Positions 17,722 to 26,863 of a DNA stretch of 64,000 bases are shown one piece after another. The DNA lies in the NCBI RefSeq assembly GCF_900091625.1, contig NZ_FMIC01000002.1, positions 5,270,001-5,334,000 on the forward strand, in the 5' to 3' direction. Every line of letters starts with the position of its first letter. Positions within the stretch are counted from its first letter, which is position 1. Under the pieces are notes generated by a model, which was not told the DNA's origin, did no database searches, and saw nothing but the letters and a program-made list of their open reading frames with translations. Position numbers and translations under genes: made by a program. Origin of the DNA: Micromonospora peucetia (GTDB lineage Bacteria > Actinomycetota > Actinomycetes > Mycobacteriales > Micromonosporaceae).

Positions 17722-19521
17722 TCAGGTCCGGGCGGGCGACCAGCCGGCGGGAACGAGCCGGGCGCCGTCGCCGCCCTCGCCCTGGAACAGGAACCCGTCC
17801 CGGTCCGCCGCCACGATCCGATCGACGTAGACGCCCCGACCCTGGCTGGAAGCGTCGGTGCTGCTGCTCCAACGCAGGTGGGTCGCCCGGTCGGGCAGTT
17901 CGACCGAGACCTGCCACCAGACCCGGCCGCCGTAGCCGGTGACCGTGCCGTCACTGGCCCACCGCCGGTCCCCCTGGCGTAGCAGCATCCGTCCCGGAGC
18001 CCAGGTCGAGCCTCCGTCGGTGGAGACCTCGAACCGGGCACTGTCGTAGCGGGGCTCGGTGTCGTACCAGAGCAGGAAGCTCGCCGTGCCGCCCCGCGCC
18101 GCCCGGCGTAGCGGGGCGGTGAGGGTGACCGTCGCGAGGTCGCGCGGGTCTGCCCGCCAGGCCTCGCGCGACCGGGGTCGCACCGGCATCGCCTCGGCGA
18201 GATCGCGGGCGACGGCGCGCCGGGCGACGTTGTTGCTGCCCCAGCCGCGATCGGGGTGCACCCGGTTGCTGAGCAGGATGACGAACGAGTGGGAGAGCGG
18301 GTCGACGACGATCGACGTCCCGGTGAAGCCGGTGTGCCCGAAGGCCACCGGGGAAGAGAGCCCCGTCATGTACCAGTGCTTGTTGAGCTCGAAGCCCAAC
18401 CCGCGATCGCTTTCGGGGTAGGCCTGCTCCAGCGGGGCGTTGTGGTTGACCAGCATCGCGCGCACCGTCTCCGGGCGCAGGATCCGTCGCCCGCGGTACT
18501 CGCCGCCGTTGAGCAGGGACTGGCAGAGCACGGCCAGGTCCGCCGCGGTGGAGAAGACGCCCGCATGTCCGGCCACGCCGCCCAGCGACCACGCGTTCTC
18601 GTCGTGCACCTCACCGTGGACCATGCCCCGTCCGGTGTACGGCTGGTACTCGGTCGCGGCGATCCGCGACCGTCGCTCCGGCCCCGGGTTGTAGCCGGTG
18701 TCCGTCATGCCCAGCGGCGCGGTGACGCCGTCCGAGACGAGCGCGGCCAGCGGCCGGCCGGTCACCCGTTCCACCAGCACGCCCAGCGCGATCAGCCCGA
18801 GGTCGGAGTAGACGTAGCGGGTACCGGGCTGCACCCCGGGCGCGAGCGGCGTGGCGAGCGCGGCGGCGAACCGCTCCGCCGGCGTCGGGTACCTGCTCCA
18901 CAGCGGCGTGAAGGCGGGCAGGCCCGAGGTGTGGGTGAGCAGCATCCGTACGGTGACCGCCTCCTTGCCACCGGCTGCGAACTCCGGCACGTACCGGGCG
19001 ACCGGCGCGTCCAGGTCCACCCGTCCCCGCTCGACCTGCTGCATGGTCACGATGGTGGTGAACAGCTTCGACACCGACGCCAGGTCGAAGATGGTGTCGG
19101 GCCGCATCGGGATCTGCTCATCGGCGGGGAGTTCCACCCCGACCAGCCCGGGCGGCGGTCCGACGGCGGCGTATCTCAGCGCGGACCCCACCGCGGCGTG
19201 CTGCACGATGACGCCGTCCTTGGCCGCCAGGACCACGGCACCCGAGTAGGCGGGATGGCCGGGGTGGTCCGGCGTCGGGCGCAGGTACGCCGCCAGGTCG
19301 GCGGGCAGCCGATCCACGTGTTCGGGGAGTAGCCCGGCCTCGCGGGCGTGGCCGGGCCGCAGCGTGTCGTGCCGGAAGTGGATGTCGGCGGGCGTGACGG
19401 CCGGCGGTGCCGATCCGGCTGGCGGCGGCGCGGCCCCGGCGCCGGCCTGGACGGGCAGCGGTGTGAGGGTGGTCGACAGTGTGGCCACCAGGACGGTCGC
19501 GGTAAAGAGTCGGGCCTTCAT
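17722..19521 (-). CDS. Secreted serine hydrolase of the beta-lactamase / class C penicillin-binding family
   Basis: The product is 599 residues. A signal peptide (about 1-26, ending PVQA) precedes a serine beta-lactamase domain: SxxK at S149-K152 (SVSK), YSD as the YxN-like motif, and HTG (HTGFTG) in place of KTG, as in esterase EstB and D-aminopeptidase relatives. The last 170 residues form a beta-sandwich (fibronectin/discoidin-like pattern) that may bind cell wall or sugar. Such enzymes cleave peptidoglycan-type peptides, D-amino-acid amides or esters; the exact substrate is open. The ATG has AGAGG about 9 bases upstream. AT-rich sequence follows on the promoter side (19540-19600), where a 9-base CATCGATGA occurs twice. 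Confidence 0.85.
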   Translation of the reverse strand: MKARLFTATVLVATLSTTLTPLPVQAGAGAAPPPAGSAPPAVTPADIHFRHDTLRPGHAREAGLLPEHVDRLPADLAAYLRPTPDHPGHPAYSGAVVLAAKDGVIVQHAAVGSALRYAAVGPPPGLVGVELPADEQIPMRPDTIFDLASVSKLFTTIVTMQQVERGRVDLDAPVARYVPEFAAGGKEAVTVRMLLTHTSGLPAFTPLWSRYPTPAERFAAALATPLAPGVQPGTRYVYSDLGLIALGVLVERVTGRPLAALVSDGVTAPLGMTDTGYNPGPERRSRIAATEYQPYTGRGMVHGEVHDENAWSLGGVAGHAGVFSTAADLAVLCQSLLNGGEYRGRRILRPETVRAMLVNHNAPLEQAYPESDRGLGFELNKHWYMTGLSSPVAFGHTGFTGTSIVVDPLSHSFVILLSNRVHPDRGWGSNNVARRAVARDLAEAMPVRPRSREAWRADPRDLATVTLTAPLRRAARGGTASFLLWYDTEPRYDSARFEVSTDGGSTWAPGRMLLRQGDRRWASDGTVTGYGGRVWWQVSVELPDRATHLRWSSSTDASSQGRGVYVDRIVAADRDGFLFQGEGGDGARLVPAGWSPART

Positions 19522-19663
19522 CGATGACGACCTCTCAGTCCGGATGGCTGAAACTTAGCTACGCATCGATGAATCGTCAAGAAGGTTTGCTACAGGTCGG
19601 GGAACCGGGACGACCTGACGAACGCGCTCTCCCGAATGGAACCCGCGGGACGCGGGCGGTGTC

Positions 19664-19986
19664 ATGAAATCGTCCCCACCGGAGGTATCCCTGAACGACG
19701 AAGAACTGGTCGCCCGCGCCGGAGCGGGCGACCTGGAAGCCTATGAGTTCCTGGTCGCCCGGCACACCGCATCCGCATACCGGACGGCGGTGCTGCTCGG
19801 GTGCGGGTTCGGACGCGGAGGACGTCGTCCAGGAGGCGTTCGTGAAAGGACACCGCACACTCTCGCGCTACCGGGGAGAGTCGTCGTTCCGGTCGTGGCT
19901 GATGGCGATCGTGGCCAACGAGACCCGCAACCTGCACCGGTCGCGCGGCCGGCGCGACGGGCTCGCTGCCGCCGGTCGACGAGGCA
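19664..19986 (+). pseudogene. Broken ECF sigma factor gene (frameshift, region 4 lost)
   Basis: Frame 2 from the ATG at 19664 reads [20 protein letters not shown] and [15 protein letters not shown], a normal start of ECF sigma region 2. One extra G in the GGG near 19799-19801 shifts the frame; the +1-shifted frame continues [36 protein letters not shown] and a basic tail, which is the rest of region 2. The similarity ends about 19980, and the next bases are the terminator of the opposing NlpC/P60 gene. The linker and region 4 (-35 recognition) are missing. No anti-sigma gene is present. The gene is therefore a remnant unless the G is a sequencing error, and even then region 4 would be absent. 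Confidence 0.8.
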
Positions 19987-20028
19987 GCCCCCACGGCGGG
20001 GCCGGTGGCACCGTCCCGCCGTGGGGGC
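19987..20028. terminator. Terminator hairpin of the NlpC/P60 gene
   Basis: A perfect 14-base-pair stem (19987-20000 with 20015-20028) surrounds a 14-base loop. It begins 7 bases beyond the NlpC/P60 stop on the minus strand and abuts the broken sigma factor gene. Confidence 0.8.
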
Positions 20029-20034
20029 TGGGCG

Positions 20035-21564
20035 TCACTCGCCGACGATCACCAGTTGGGTGGAGTTGTCCGGGAGGCCGGCCATGCTGACCCGGCTGCC
20101 CTTCGCCCCACTGGTGGTGCCGACACCCGCGACTGTCCGGAACTCCGACCACGCACCCGTCGCCGCCCGGACCCGGTGGTGGATCTGGTTGTCCGCGCCG
20201 ACGATCGTCACCTGCGACGTGCCGTTGGGTAGCCCGGCGACGGTGACGTCCTTCGCCACGGCGGGCGTGCTGGTGCCGGCTCCGTTGAGCGGCTGGAACT
20301 CCGACCACGAGCCGTTCGCCTGGCGGATACGGTGGTGCAGTTGGCCGCCCGACCCGGCGATGACGACCTGGGACGACCCGTCGGGCAGCCCGGCGATGGC
20401 AACCGCGCTGCCCTTGGCGGTGGTGGTCGTGCCGGTGCCGGTGAGCGGTCGGAACTCGGTCCAGGTGCCGTCGGCGTGCCGGCCGCGGTGGTAGATGCCG
20501 TCGTCCATGCCGACGATGAGGACCTGCGCCGAGTTGTCCGGCTGTCCGGAGATCGCGACGTCCCGCGCCCCGGCCGCGCTCGTGGTTCCGTACCCGTTGA
20601 GGCGCCCCCACCCGGTCCAGTTGCCGTCGGTGTTACGGACCCGGTGGTAGACCGTGTCGTCCGTGCCGATCATCACGACCTGGGTGGTGCCGTTGGGCAG
20701 GGCCGCGATCGCGACCCGCTTCCCCTGGGCGGGACTGGTCGTGCCCATCCCGTTGAGTGGTTGGAACTCGGTCCAGGTGCCGTTCGCGTGCCGGCCACGG
20801 TGGTAGATCCGGTTGTCCGCGCCGACGATGACCACCTGGGCGGTGCCGTCGGCGAGCCCGGCGACGGCCACGTCCTTGGCGTCTCCCGGCAGCGGCGTCT
20901 GGTAACCGTTCAATGCGCCGAAGCCGCTCCACGACCCGTTCGCCGCCCGCACCTGGTGGAACATCGGCCCGGCCCCGGCCGGCTGCGCCCCGGGCGAGGT
21001 GAAGATCCGCACCGCGCCGATGAAGTCCGAGCTGCCGCTCTGCGCGCGGGTGCGCACGGTCAGGCCGGGGGAGGGCGCCTCCACGATGGCGTTCTGCCCC
21101 AGGTACATGGCGACGTGGTAGATGCCGGCGGCGGTGCCGTTGTCGCTGTAGTAGATGAGGTCACCGGGGAGCATCGCGGACCAGCTGAAGACCCTCGGCC
21201 AGCCCTCCGCCTGCGCCCGCGCCCACTGGGCACGGGTGCTCCCGGCGCCGAGGATGTCGCGGCCGGTAGCCCGGGCGTACGCGTACCGCACCAGGCCGGA
21301 GCAGTCGAAGCCGCCCCCGGTGGCCCCGGGGCTGCTGCCGTGCCCACCGCCCCAGACGTACGGGACGCCGAGCTGGGAACAGGCATGATGGATGGCGGTC
21401 TGGGCCTGCGGTGCGGCCCCGGAGGCCAACACGCCACAGGCGGGCGCGGCCTTCGCCGGGGCGGCCACCAGCAGGGAGGCCGCCAGGACGACGAGCGCGG
21501 CCAGCGTACGCAGGTAGGTGAGCCGCCAGCGGGCGGTCGGGTGGGGGAGGGCGGGTGGAGACAT
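20035..21564 (-). CDS. Secreted NlpC/P60 peptidoglycan hydrolase with C-terminal propeller-like repeats
   Basis: The product is 509 residues; the ATG at 21564 has AAGGAG about 7 bases upstream. A signal peptide (about 1-40, ending AKA-A) is followed by an NlpC/P60 domain with C88 ([13 protein letters not shown]) and H150 ([10 protein letters not shown]) as catalytic residues. From about residue 190 a repeat of about 52 residues recurs, with cores like [20 protein letters not shown] and [15 protein letters not shown]. The first unit lacks its front half and the last lacks its back half, so the ends should close a beta-propeller of about six blades (PLL/tectonin-like). NlpC/P60 enzymes cut peptide stems in cell wall, usually D-Glu-mDAP bonds; the propeller probably binds glycans. 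Confidence 0.9.
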   Translation of the reverse strand: MSPPALPHPTARWRLTYLRTLAALVVLAASLLVAAPAKAAPACGVLASGAAPQAQTAIHHACSQLGVPYVWGGGHGSSPGATGGGFDCSGLVRYAYARATGRDILGAGSTRAQWARAQAEGWPRVFSWSAMLPGDLIYYSDNGTAAGIYHVAMYLGQNAIVEAPSPGLTVRTRAQSGSSDFIGAVRIFTSPGAQPAGAGPMFHQVRAANGSWSGFGALNGYQTPLPGDAKDVAVAGLADGTAQVVIVGADNRIYHRGRHANGTWTEFQPLNGMGTTSPAQGKRVAIAALPNGTTQVVMIGTDDTVYHRVRNTDGNWTGWGRLNGYGTTSAAGARDVAISGQPDNSAQVLIVGMDDGIYHRGRHADGTWTEFRPLTGTGTTTTAKGSAVAIAGLPDGSSQVVIAGSGGQLHHRIRQANGSWSEFQPLNGAGTSTPAVAKDVTVAGLPNGTSQVTIVGADNQIHHRVRAATGAWSEFRTVAGVGTTSGAKGSRVSMAGLPDNSTQLVIVGE

Positions 21565-22013
21565 GACCACTCCTTGCATCGGTGGGCTCGGGCGGGGCCG
21601 GCTCGCATTGTGCGGGACCGCGACGGCTGCGGAACAGATCGCTCTTCGTAGATACACTTTCGTCGACGGGTGCGGGGCCGGGACGTGCCATCACGGGAAT
21701 GGTCAGTCGCTTCGCCTGGGCGTTGGCCTGGTTGTCGGCGGCCTCGGCCTTGAGCGCCCGGTAGTAGCGCCCCGGATGCCGGTCGAGCGGCTTCGGAAAT
21801 GTTGCAACGGATGTCAAGACATCGATCTACTGTGGCGTTTCGGTGAAACTCGACGGTCCGTGCCGCTGCCACCGACGTCGATACCCGCGCCGGCTGCGTA
21901 CGCATTGCGGTGACGACCGCGAACCGCCCGCGCCGCGAGGGCGCCTCAGGCGGCCCGGTCGAGGGTTCGCACAGCTTTGCCGGGGCACCGGAGCGCATGG
22001 CAGGATATCGACC
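21565..22013. promoter_or_regulatory. Divergent intergenic region, NlpC/P60 and aminopeptidase P
   Basis: These 449 bases separate divergent genes and must hold both promoters. Open frames here have atypical composition and no recognisable content. The AT-richer part around 21780-21850 (TGTTGCAACGGATGTCAAGA) is the best place for promoter elements. I see no strong palindrome. Confidence 0.4.
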
Positions 22014-23510
22014 ATGACAAGCGACGAGCAGGTGAAAGCCAGCCATCGGAACACCCCGACGAGCGACGAATTCCGCGCTTTCATCGCCTCCGGTTGGGCC
22101 CGTCCGGAGGCGGCGCCTGTCCCGCGCGTGGAGGTCGCCGACCACGCGGCCCGCCGCCGGGCGGCCTTGTCACGGCGGTTCCCGGGCGAGCGCCTCATCA
22201 TCCCCGCCGGCGGCCTCAAGGTGCGCAGCAACGACACGGACTACACCTTCCGGCCGCACACGGCCTTCGCCTGGCTGACCGGGCTCGGGTTCGACAGCGA
22301 GCCCGACAGCGTCCTGGTGATGGATCCGAAACCCGACGGCCACGAGGCGATCCTGTTCTTCCGGCCGCTGGCCCCGCGCGACAGCGAGGAGTTCTTCGCC
22401 GACTCCCGGTTCGGCGAGTTCTGGGTCGGGCCCCGCCCCACCATGAGCGAGGTCGAGCAGCGGCTGGGCATCGGCACCCGACACGTCGACTCGCTCCCGG
22501 ACATCCTGGCCAAGGACGCCGGCGCGACTGTCGTACGCGTCGTGCGCGGGGCCGACAGCGAGCTCGCCCGGCTCGTCGACGAGACCCGGGCCCAGGCGGA
22601 GGCGTCCGCGCCGGTGACGCAACAGCACGAGGCGGATGAGGAACTGGCCCGCCATCTCTCGGGGATGCGACTACTCAAGGACGAGTGGGAGGTGGGCGAG
22701 ATGCGCAAGGCGATCGCCGCCACCCACCGTGGCTTCGACGCGATCATCGCCGGGCTGCCCGAGGCCGTCGGCAAGGAGCGCGGCGAGCGGTGGGTCGAGG
22801 GCCTCTTCGGCCTGTACGCCCGGCACGACGGCAACGGGATCGGCTACGAGACCATCTGCGCGTCCGGCGACCACGCCAACACCATCCACTGGACGAAGAA
22901 CACCGGGCCGGTCCGCGACGGCGACCTCATCCTGGTCGACGCCGGGGTCGAGGTCGACTCCCTCTACACCGCCGACATCACGCGCACCCTCCCGGTGACC
23001 GGTCGCTTCACCGACGTGCAGCGCAAGATCTACGAGGCGGTCCTGGAGGCGCAGGAGGCCGGCCTGGCGGCGGTGAAGCCGGGCAACAGGTTCAGCGACA
23101 TCCACGCCGCCGCCAACGTGGTCATCGCCCGGCGGCTGCACGAGTGGGGGCTGCTGCCGGAGGGGGTGACCATCGAGCAGACCCTGGACCGCGAGCGTGG
23201 CGGCTGGCACCGGCGGTGGATGGTCCACGGCACGTCCCACCACCTCGGCATGGACGTGCACGACTGCCAGATGCTGCTGCGTGAGGAATACAACGACGGC
23301 GAACTGAAGCCCGGGATGATCCTCACCGTCGAGCCCGGCCTGTACTTCAAGGCGGACGACCTGCTGGCGCCGGAGGAGTTCCGCGGCATCGGCGTCCGCA
23401 TCGAGGACAACGTGCTGGTCACCGAGGACGGTCACGAGAACCTCTCGTCGGCCATGCCGCGTACCGCCGACGACGTCGAGGCCTGGATCGACCGGGTGCG
23501 CTCCGCCTGA
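22014..23510 (+). CDS. pepP: Aminopeptidase P family (M24B) Xaa-Pro aminopeptidase
   Basis: The product is 498 residues, the normal length for PepP. The N-terminal creatinase-like domain spans about 50-215; the pita-bread catalytic domain follows with dimetal ligands in VDAGVEVDSLYTADITRTLP (two Asp), HGTSHHLGMDVHD (His), TVEPGLYF (Glu) and RIEDNVLV (Glu). These enzymes remove the N-terminal residue before proline in the cytoplasm. The ATG at 22014 has AGGA upstream at normal spacing; the longer frame from 21843 is basic and out of character. It converges on the ATP-grasp gene with a very strong terminator between. Its closeness to a predicted pseudopeptide pathway may be chance or may reflect self-protection. 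Confidence 0.92.
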   Translation: MTSDEQVKASHRNTPTSDEFRAFIASGWARPEAAPVPRVEVADHAARRRAALSRRFPGERLIIPAGGLKVRSNDTDYTFRPHTAFAWLTGLGFDSEPDSVLVMDPKPDGHEAILFFRPLAPRDSEEFFADSRFGEFWVGPRPTMSEVEQRLGIGTRHVDSLPDILAKDAGATVVRVVRGADSELARLVDETRAQAEASAPVTQQHEADEELARHLSGMRLLKDEWEVGEMRKAIAATHRGFDAIIAGLPEAVGKERGERWVEGLFGLYARHDGNGIGYETICASGDHANTIHWTKNTGPVRDGDLILVDAGVEVDSLYTADITRTLPVTGRFTDVQRKIYEAVLEAQEAGLAAVKPGNRFSDIHAAANVVIARRLHEWGLLPEGVTIEQTLDRERGGWHRRWMVHGTSHHLGMDVHDCQMLLREEYNDGELKPGMILTVEPGLYFKADDLLAPEEFRGIGVRIEDNVLVTEDGHENLSSAMPRTADDVEAWIDRVRSA

Positions 23511-23518
23511 GCCGTCGG

Positions 23519-23555
23519 CGGCCGTCGGGCACCGGGATCCGGTGCCCGACGGCCG
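23519..23555. terminator. Bidirectional terminator, aminopeptidase P / ATP-grasp
   Basis: A perfect 17-base-pair stem (23519-23535 with 23539-23555) surrounds a 3-base loop, filling the 49-base gap between two convergent stops. It also marks the left border of the biosynthetic region. Confidence 0.88.
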
Positions 23556-23559
23556 TCGG

Positions 23560-24942
23560 TCAGCCGCCGTGGAAGGTGCAGCCGATCTTCGCGCCGCCGG
23601 CCATGCTGACCACCCCGACCTCCGGGTCGGTGCTGCCGCGGACGAGGCAGCCGGCATACCCGTCCTCGTCGACGACGTCGCGGTCGGCCAGATAGATCCC
23701 CCAGTTGAGATAGAGCTCCTGTACGCCGCCGACCCCGTCGGGAAACGGCTCGGCGGTGGGCTGGACCCGGCGTTGCAGCACGTACGGGCCGTCCATCGCA
23801 GAGTCGAGCCGGGCCTGCCACTCGGCCTCGCCCACCGTCCAGCCGGCGAGGACTCCGTTGCCGCCGTGCAGCAGCGTCGGCTTCAGGATCAGCTCGTCCC
23901 GCCGGGCCCGGGCGTAGGCGAGCAGGTCGACCTCGGCCCCCTCGGGATCGGTGCCGCGCGGTCGCACGTGCCGGGTCCACGGCAGGATCCGGTCGATGCA
24001 GGCCAGCTCGTCGGCGTCGAACAGGCCCCGGTGCCGATCGTCGGAGAGCATGGCCAGGGTGCCCTTGTTGCCGTAGAGCTCGGCGTCCAGGCGGCTGAAC
24101 AGGCCGACCTTCTCCTGCTCCACGGCGGCCAGCAGCGGTTCCACCTGCGCCTCCACTGCCGGGTCGGCGAGGTCCTCGGGCAGGAAATATCGCAGGACGA
24201 CGTCGACGGCGCGGCCCGCCACCGTCGGCCGGCCGTTCGGGTATGTGAACTGGCCGAGGTGGCAGCCGATCCCCTCGACCCCGTACCCGGTCAGCATCTC
24301 GGCGAGCACCTCGAGCCGGGACCCCACGATCGGGTAGTTCTCCGTGGTGTCCACCACGGCGACGACCGGTGGCCGGTCCGTGGGGATCATCGCGGCGCAC
24401 TCCGCGTACATCGTCCGCACGATGCAGCCCAGCGTGTCCTGGTACCCGAGCCGGTGCTGCTCCACGAACTCCCGCAGCGGGGGGTACGCCAGCATCGCCC
24501 GGTTGATGTCGGCACTCTCGAAGCCGCCGAGCGCGCTGGTGACGTTGAATTCGAGCAGGCGGAATCCCGCGCCGTCGTGGTAGAGGTCGGCGCGGCCCAG
24601 CGGGACGAGCGACCCGGCGCGGGCGCCGCGCGTGATCAGCGCCGTCTGCCGGGGATCCATGCCGACGGCCTCGGCCAGTGCGGTGAGGTCTCCGTCGAAG
24701 ACCCGCTCCGGCAGGGCACGCAGCAGGTCGTAGACCGTGCGCAGGTCCCGGGCGACGGTCCGGCATTCGGTCTCACCGAGGAAGGCCGGGCCGTTCATGA
24801 ACCGGTCCCGGTACGGCTCGAGGGTGGCCGACTCCCGGGCGGCGGCGGTCGGGTCGTCCGTCGACGCACTCCGGGCGAGTTGCCCGACGTACGTGCGGCC
24901 CAGTGCCGACCTGCTCAACACGGGCGGGTGGCTGGTCGTCAT
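23560..24942 (-). CDS. Circularly permuted ATP-grasp ligase (glutathionylspermidine-synthase-like), copy 1
   Basis: The product is 460 residues; AAGGAC lies 7 bases before the ATG. Conserved blocks are LLEFNVTSALGGFE (about 138-150), a long middle, DRILPWTRHVRPRG near 325, and an ATP-binding stretch DELILKPTLLHGGNGVLAGW near 355-375, followed by YVLQRRVQP. This K-P...GG-x-G pattern is that of permuted ATP-grasp enzymes, which make amide bonds through acyl-phosphates. A paralogue at 32503-33867 shares the EFNV..ALGG and PWTR blocks. It is divergent from the biosynthetic operon and likely co-regulated with it. I infer that it joins an amino acid to another building block of the pathway; substrates cannot be read from sequence. 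Confidence 0.8.
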   Translation of the reverse strand: MTTSHPPVLSRSALGRTYVGQLARSASTDDPTAAARESATLEPYRDRFMNGPAFLGETECRTVARDLRTVYDLLRALPERVFDGDLTALAEAVGMDPRQTALITRGARAGSLVPLGRADLYHDGAGFRLLEFNVTSALGGFESADINRAMLAYPPLREFVEQHRLGYQDTLGCIVRTMYAECAAMIPTDRPPVVAVVDTTENYPIVGSRLEVLAEMLTGYGVEGIGCHLGQFTYPNGRPTVAGRAVDVVLRYFLPEDLADPAVEAQVEPLLAAVEQEKVGLFSRLDAELYGNKGTLAMLSDDRHRGLFDADELACIDRILPWTRHVRPRGTDPEGAEVDLLAYARARRDELILKPTLLHGGNGVLAGWTVGEAEWQARLDSAMDGPYVLQRRVQPTAEPFPDGVGGVQELYLNWGIYLADRDVVDEDGYAGCLVRGSTDPEVGVVSMAGGAKIGCTFHGG

Positions 24943-25829
24943 GGAGTGTCCTTTCGGGCGGATGGCACGTCCGGTCCGGGGCGGGCGGGGGTGCGGCGGC
25001 GAGCTTTGTCGGCGACGAGGCCGACGATTCGTTCCATTTCCTTTCGATCTGTCGGCCCACCACCGCCGCCGCCGATTCGACCGGACAGTCTGGAATTGTC
25101 AGCAGGGTGGAACTGACGAAGATGGTCGCAAATTGGCGCGACGGCGTCGACGGCGCAGTGTCGCCGGTGCGGCACGACGGATCTGTGACCTGACGCGGAA
25201 GGGGCCCGGGTTGCGGGGAGGGCGCGGAACGGGGCGGGTGGACGACCCGCCCAAGGGGTGTCAAAGTGCCGCAACCTGGCCGACGGGCAGGTCGGCATGC
25301 TCCACCATCGGCAGTTCTGTGACCGTTTGCGCTCCAGCATGGACTGTCGTGAGAGTGACGTAACAGCCCGGTCCACTTCCGGTGACCATCTGATAGCTTC
25401 GATGCCGGCGAGCCGCTGCGGCTGACGGGAGCGCAACGGCAGCATTGGTTGTCGTGCATGCAGACGGGAGCTTCTTCGGTTGTTACGTCGAGACTTCTGA
25501 GATCAAGCTGTATGTCCGATTGTTGCTCGACGACGTGGCAATTCCAGCCGAACGGAATCCGCCGACCTGCTCCCGGCCACGAGGTGTCCCGACACCCGCC
25601 CGGCGTACCCGCCTCCCGGCGACCCACCGATCGCGACGTCCCTGAGGGGCGGCAGCGCCGCTGTGGGCGTCGCGCGCGTCGTCCGGACACCGAGCCCAGG
25701 CTCGGCACGGCTGGTCAGCCCCGGCGGCGACGCCGACCCCGCGCACCCGGTCCCGGTGGTGCCGGCACGGAGTTCCACCCGGGCCGCTGCCGGTCCCGCA
25801 GCGCACATCGAATGGTGAGGACGACGTAC
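24943..25829. promoter_or_regulatory. Long divergent control region at the head of the biosynthetic operon
   Basis: This is an unusually long gene-poor stretch of 887 bases. It contains AT-richer islands (about 25080-25140, 25300-25400, 25440-25550) and a pair of inverted 12-mers described separately. No reading frame in it has a recognisable product. It should hold the promoters of ATP-grasp copy 1 and of the aldehyde dehydrogenase operon. Confidence 0.5.
25357..25489. repeat. Inverted 12-mer pair GACGTAACARCC
   Basis: GACGTAACAGCC at 25357-25368 recurs on the other strand at 25478-25489 as GACGTAACAACC, one mismatch in 12. The centres are about 121 bases apart, between the divergent transcription units. 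Two copies of a regulator site, possibly allowing looping, is the simplest reading; no known binding motif is recognised. Confidence 0.4.
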
Positions 25830-25937
25830 ATGAGAACCTACGATCCGGACACCGCGAGCCACGCGACCCGCACCCGCCGATCCTCCGCCCAGCGGTCGCG
25901 GACCGACCGGCTCCGGCGCCGTGGAGGCACGCCTTGA
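25830..25937 (+). CDS. Possible 35-residue basic peptide, coupled to the aldehyde dehydrogenase start
   Basis: The short frame begins MRTYDPDTASH and is rich in Arg, Ser and Thr, ending RRRGGTP. GAGG lies about 10 bases before the ATG. Its TGA overlaps the TTG start of the dehydrogenase (TTGA), and the dehydrogenase ribosome site lies inside it, so at minimum it could act as a leader that couples translation. Third codon positions are mostly G or C, as in real genes here, but the length is too short for that to be decisive. No family is recognised. Confidence 0.35.
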   Translation: MRTYDPDTASHATRTRRSSAQRSRTDRLRRRGGTP

Positions 25938-26863
25938 GTCTCACCGTGGACGTGACCGACGCCGAGGCCCGGTTCGCCGAGCCCGCCTCCGTCGCCGTCA
26001 TCGGCACCGGGGCGATCGGCCAGGACCTGATCAGCAAGATCCACCGTTCTCCCTCGTTGGACTGCCGCCTGGTGGCCGGGCGCAACCCGGCCTCGGCCGG
26101 CCTGCGGCACGCCGAGCAGTTCGGCTACCCCGTCACCGCCGCCGGGATCGACGCCGTGCTGGCGGCGGGCGATCCGTTCGACGTCGTGTTCGACGCCACC
26201 AACGCGGCGTCCCACCTGCGCCACTGGGCGCTGCTGGAGCCGCTGGGCACGCTGGTGGTCGACCTGACGCCCAGCCGGGTGGGCCAGATGGTGGTGCCGA
26301 CCGTCACCGGGGTGGGAGCGACGACCGGGCGCAACATCAACCTGATCAGCTGCGGCGGCCAGGCGTCCATCCCGGTCGCGCACGCGCTCGCGAACCGCTT
26401 TCCGGTGACCTACATCGAGGTCGTCTCGACGGTGGCCAGCGACGTCGCTGGCCGCGGCACGCGACTGAACCTCGACGAGTACGTGGCGACCACCCGGCAC
26501 GCCATCACGACGTTCTCCGGCGTGTCCGACGTCAAGGCGATCCTCAACATCAGTCCGGCGGTGCCGCCGGCGACCTTCCGGACGGCCGTGCACGCGCGGA
26601 TTCCCGGCGCCGACGTCGCCGCGGTGCGCGCGGCGGTCGAGGGGGTGGCCGAGCAGGTGCGCTCCTTCGCCCCCGGTTACGCGGTGACCGCCTGCACCGT
26701 GGTCGACGACCGGGTGACCGTCGCCCTCCAGGTCACCGCCCACAGTGACGTCCTGCCCGGGTACGCCGGCAATCTCGACATCATCAACTCGGCCGCCATC
26801 CTGGTCGCCGAGCAGCACGCGGCCCGGCTGGGCCGGACCGCCCGCACGGAGGCGGCCCGATGA
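25934..26863 (+). CDS. Acylating acetaldehyde dehydrogenase (MhpF/DmpF family)
   Basis: The product is 309 residues, the family length. The NAD motif [11 protein letters not shown] starts near residue 20; the catalytic cysteine is C140 in [14 protein letters not shown]; the C-terminus has the conserved [12 protein letters not shown]. The TTG start is supported by GGAGG 6 bases upstream and a 4-base overlap with a short frame. MhpF enzymes interconvert aldehyde plus CoA plus NAD+ with acyl-CoA and form a channelling complex with a 4-hydroxy-2-oxovalerate aldolase, which is the next gene here (ATGA overlap). In degradation operons the pair makes acetyl-CoA. No meta-cleavage genes are present, so I infer that it runs in reverse, reducing an acyl-CoA to an aldehyde as in nikkomycin NikA/NikB. 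Confidence 0.88.
   Translation: MSLTVDVTDAEARFAEPASVAVIGTGAIGQDLISKIHRSPSLDCRLVAGRNPASAGLRHAEQFGYPVTAAGIDAVLAAGDPFDVVFDATNAASHLRHWALLEPLGTLVVDLTPSRVGQMVVPTVTGVGATTGRNINLISCGGQASIPVAHALANRFPVTYIEVVSTVASDVAGRGTRLNLDEYVATTRHAITTFSGVSDVKAILNISPAVPPATFRTAVHARIPGADVAAVRAAVEGVAEQVRSFAPGYAVTACTVVDDRVTVALQVTAHSDVLPGYAGNLDIINSAAILVAEQHAARLGRTARTEAAR

Noticed and set aside
19519..19571. CATCGATGA repeated at 19519-19527 and 19563-19571 near the serine hydrolase start.
   Set aside because: Nine bases in direct repeat near a start codon can be chance; there is no symmetry and no third copy was noticed.
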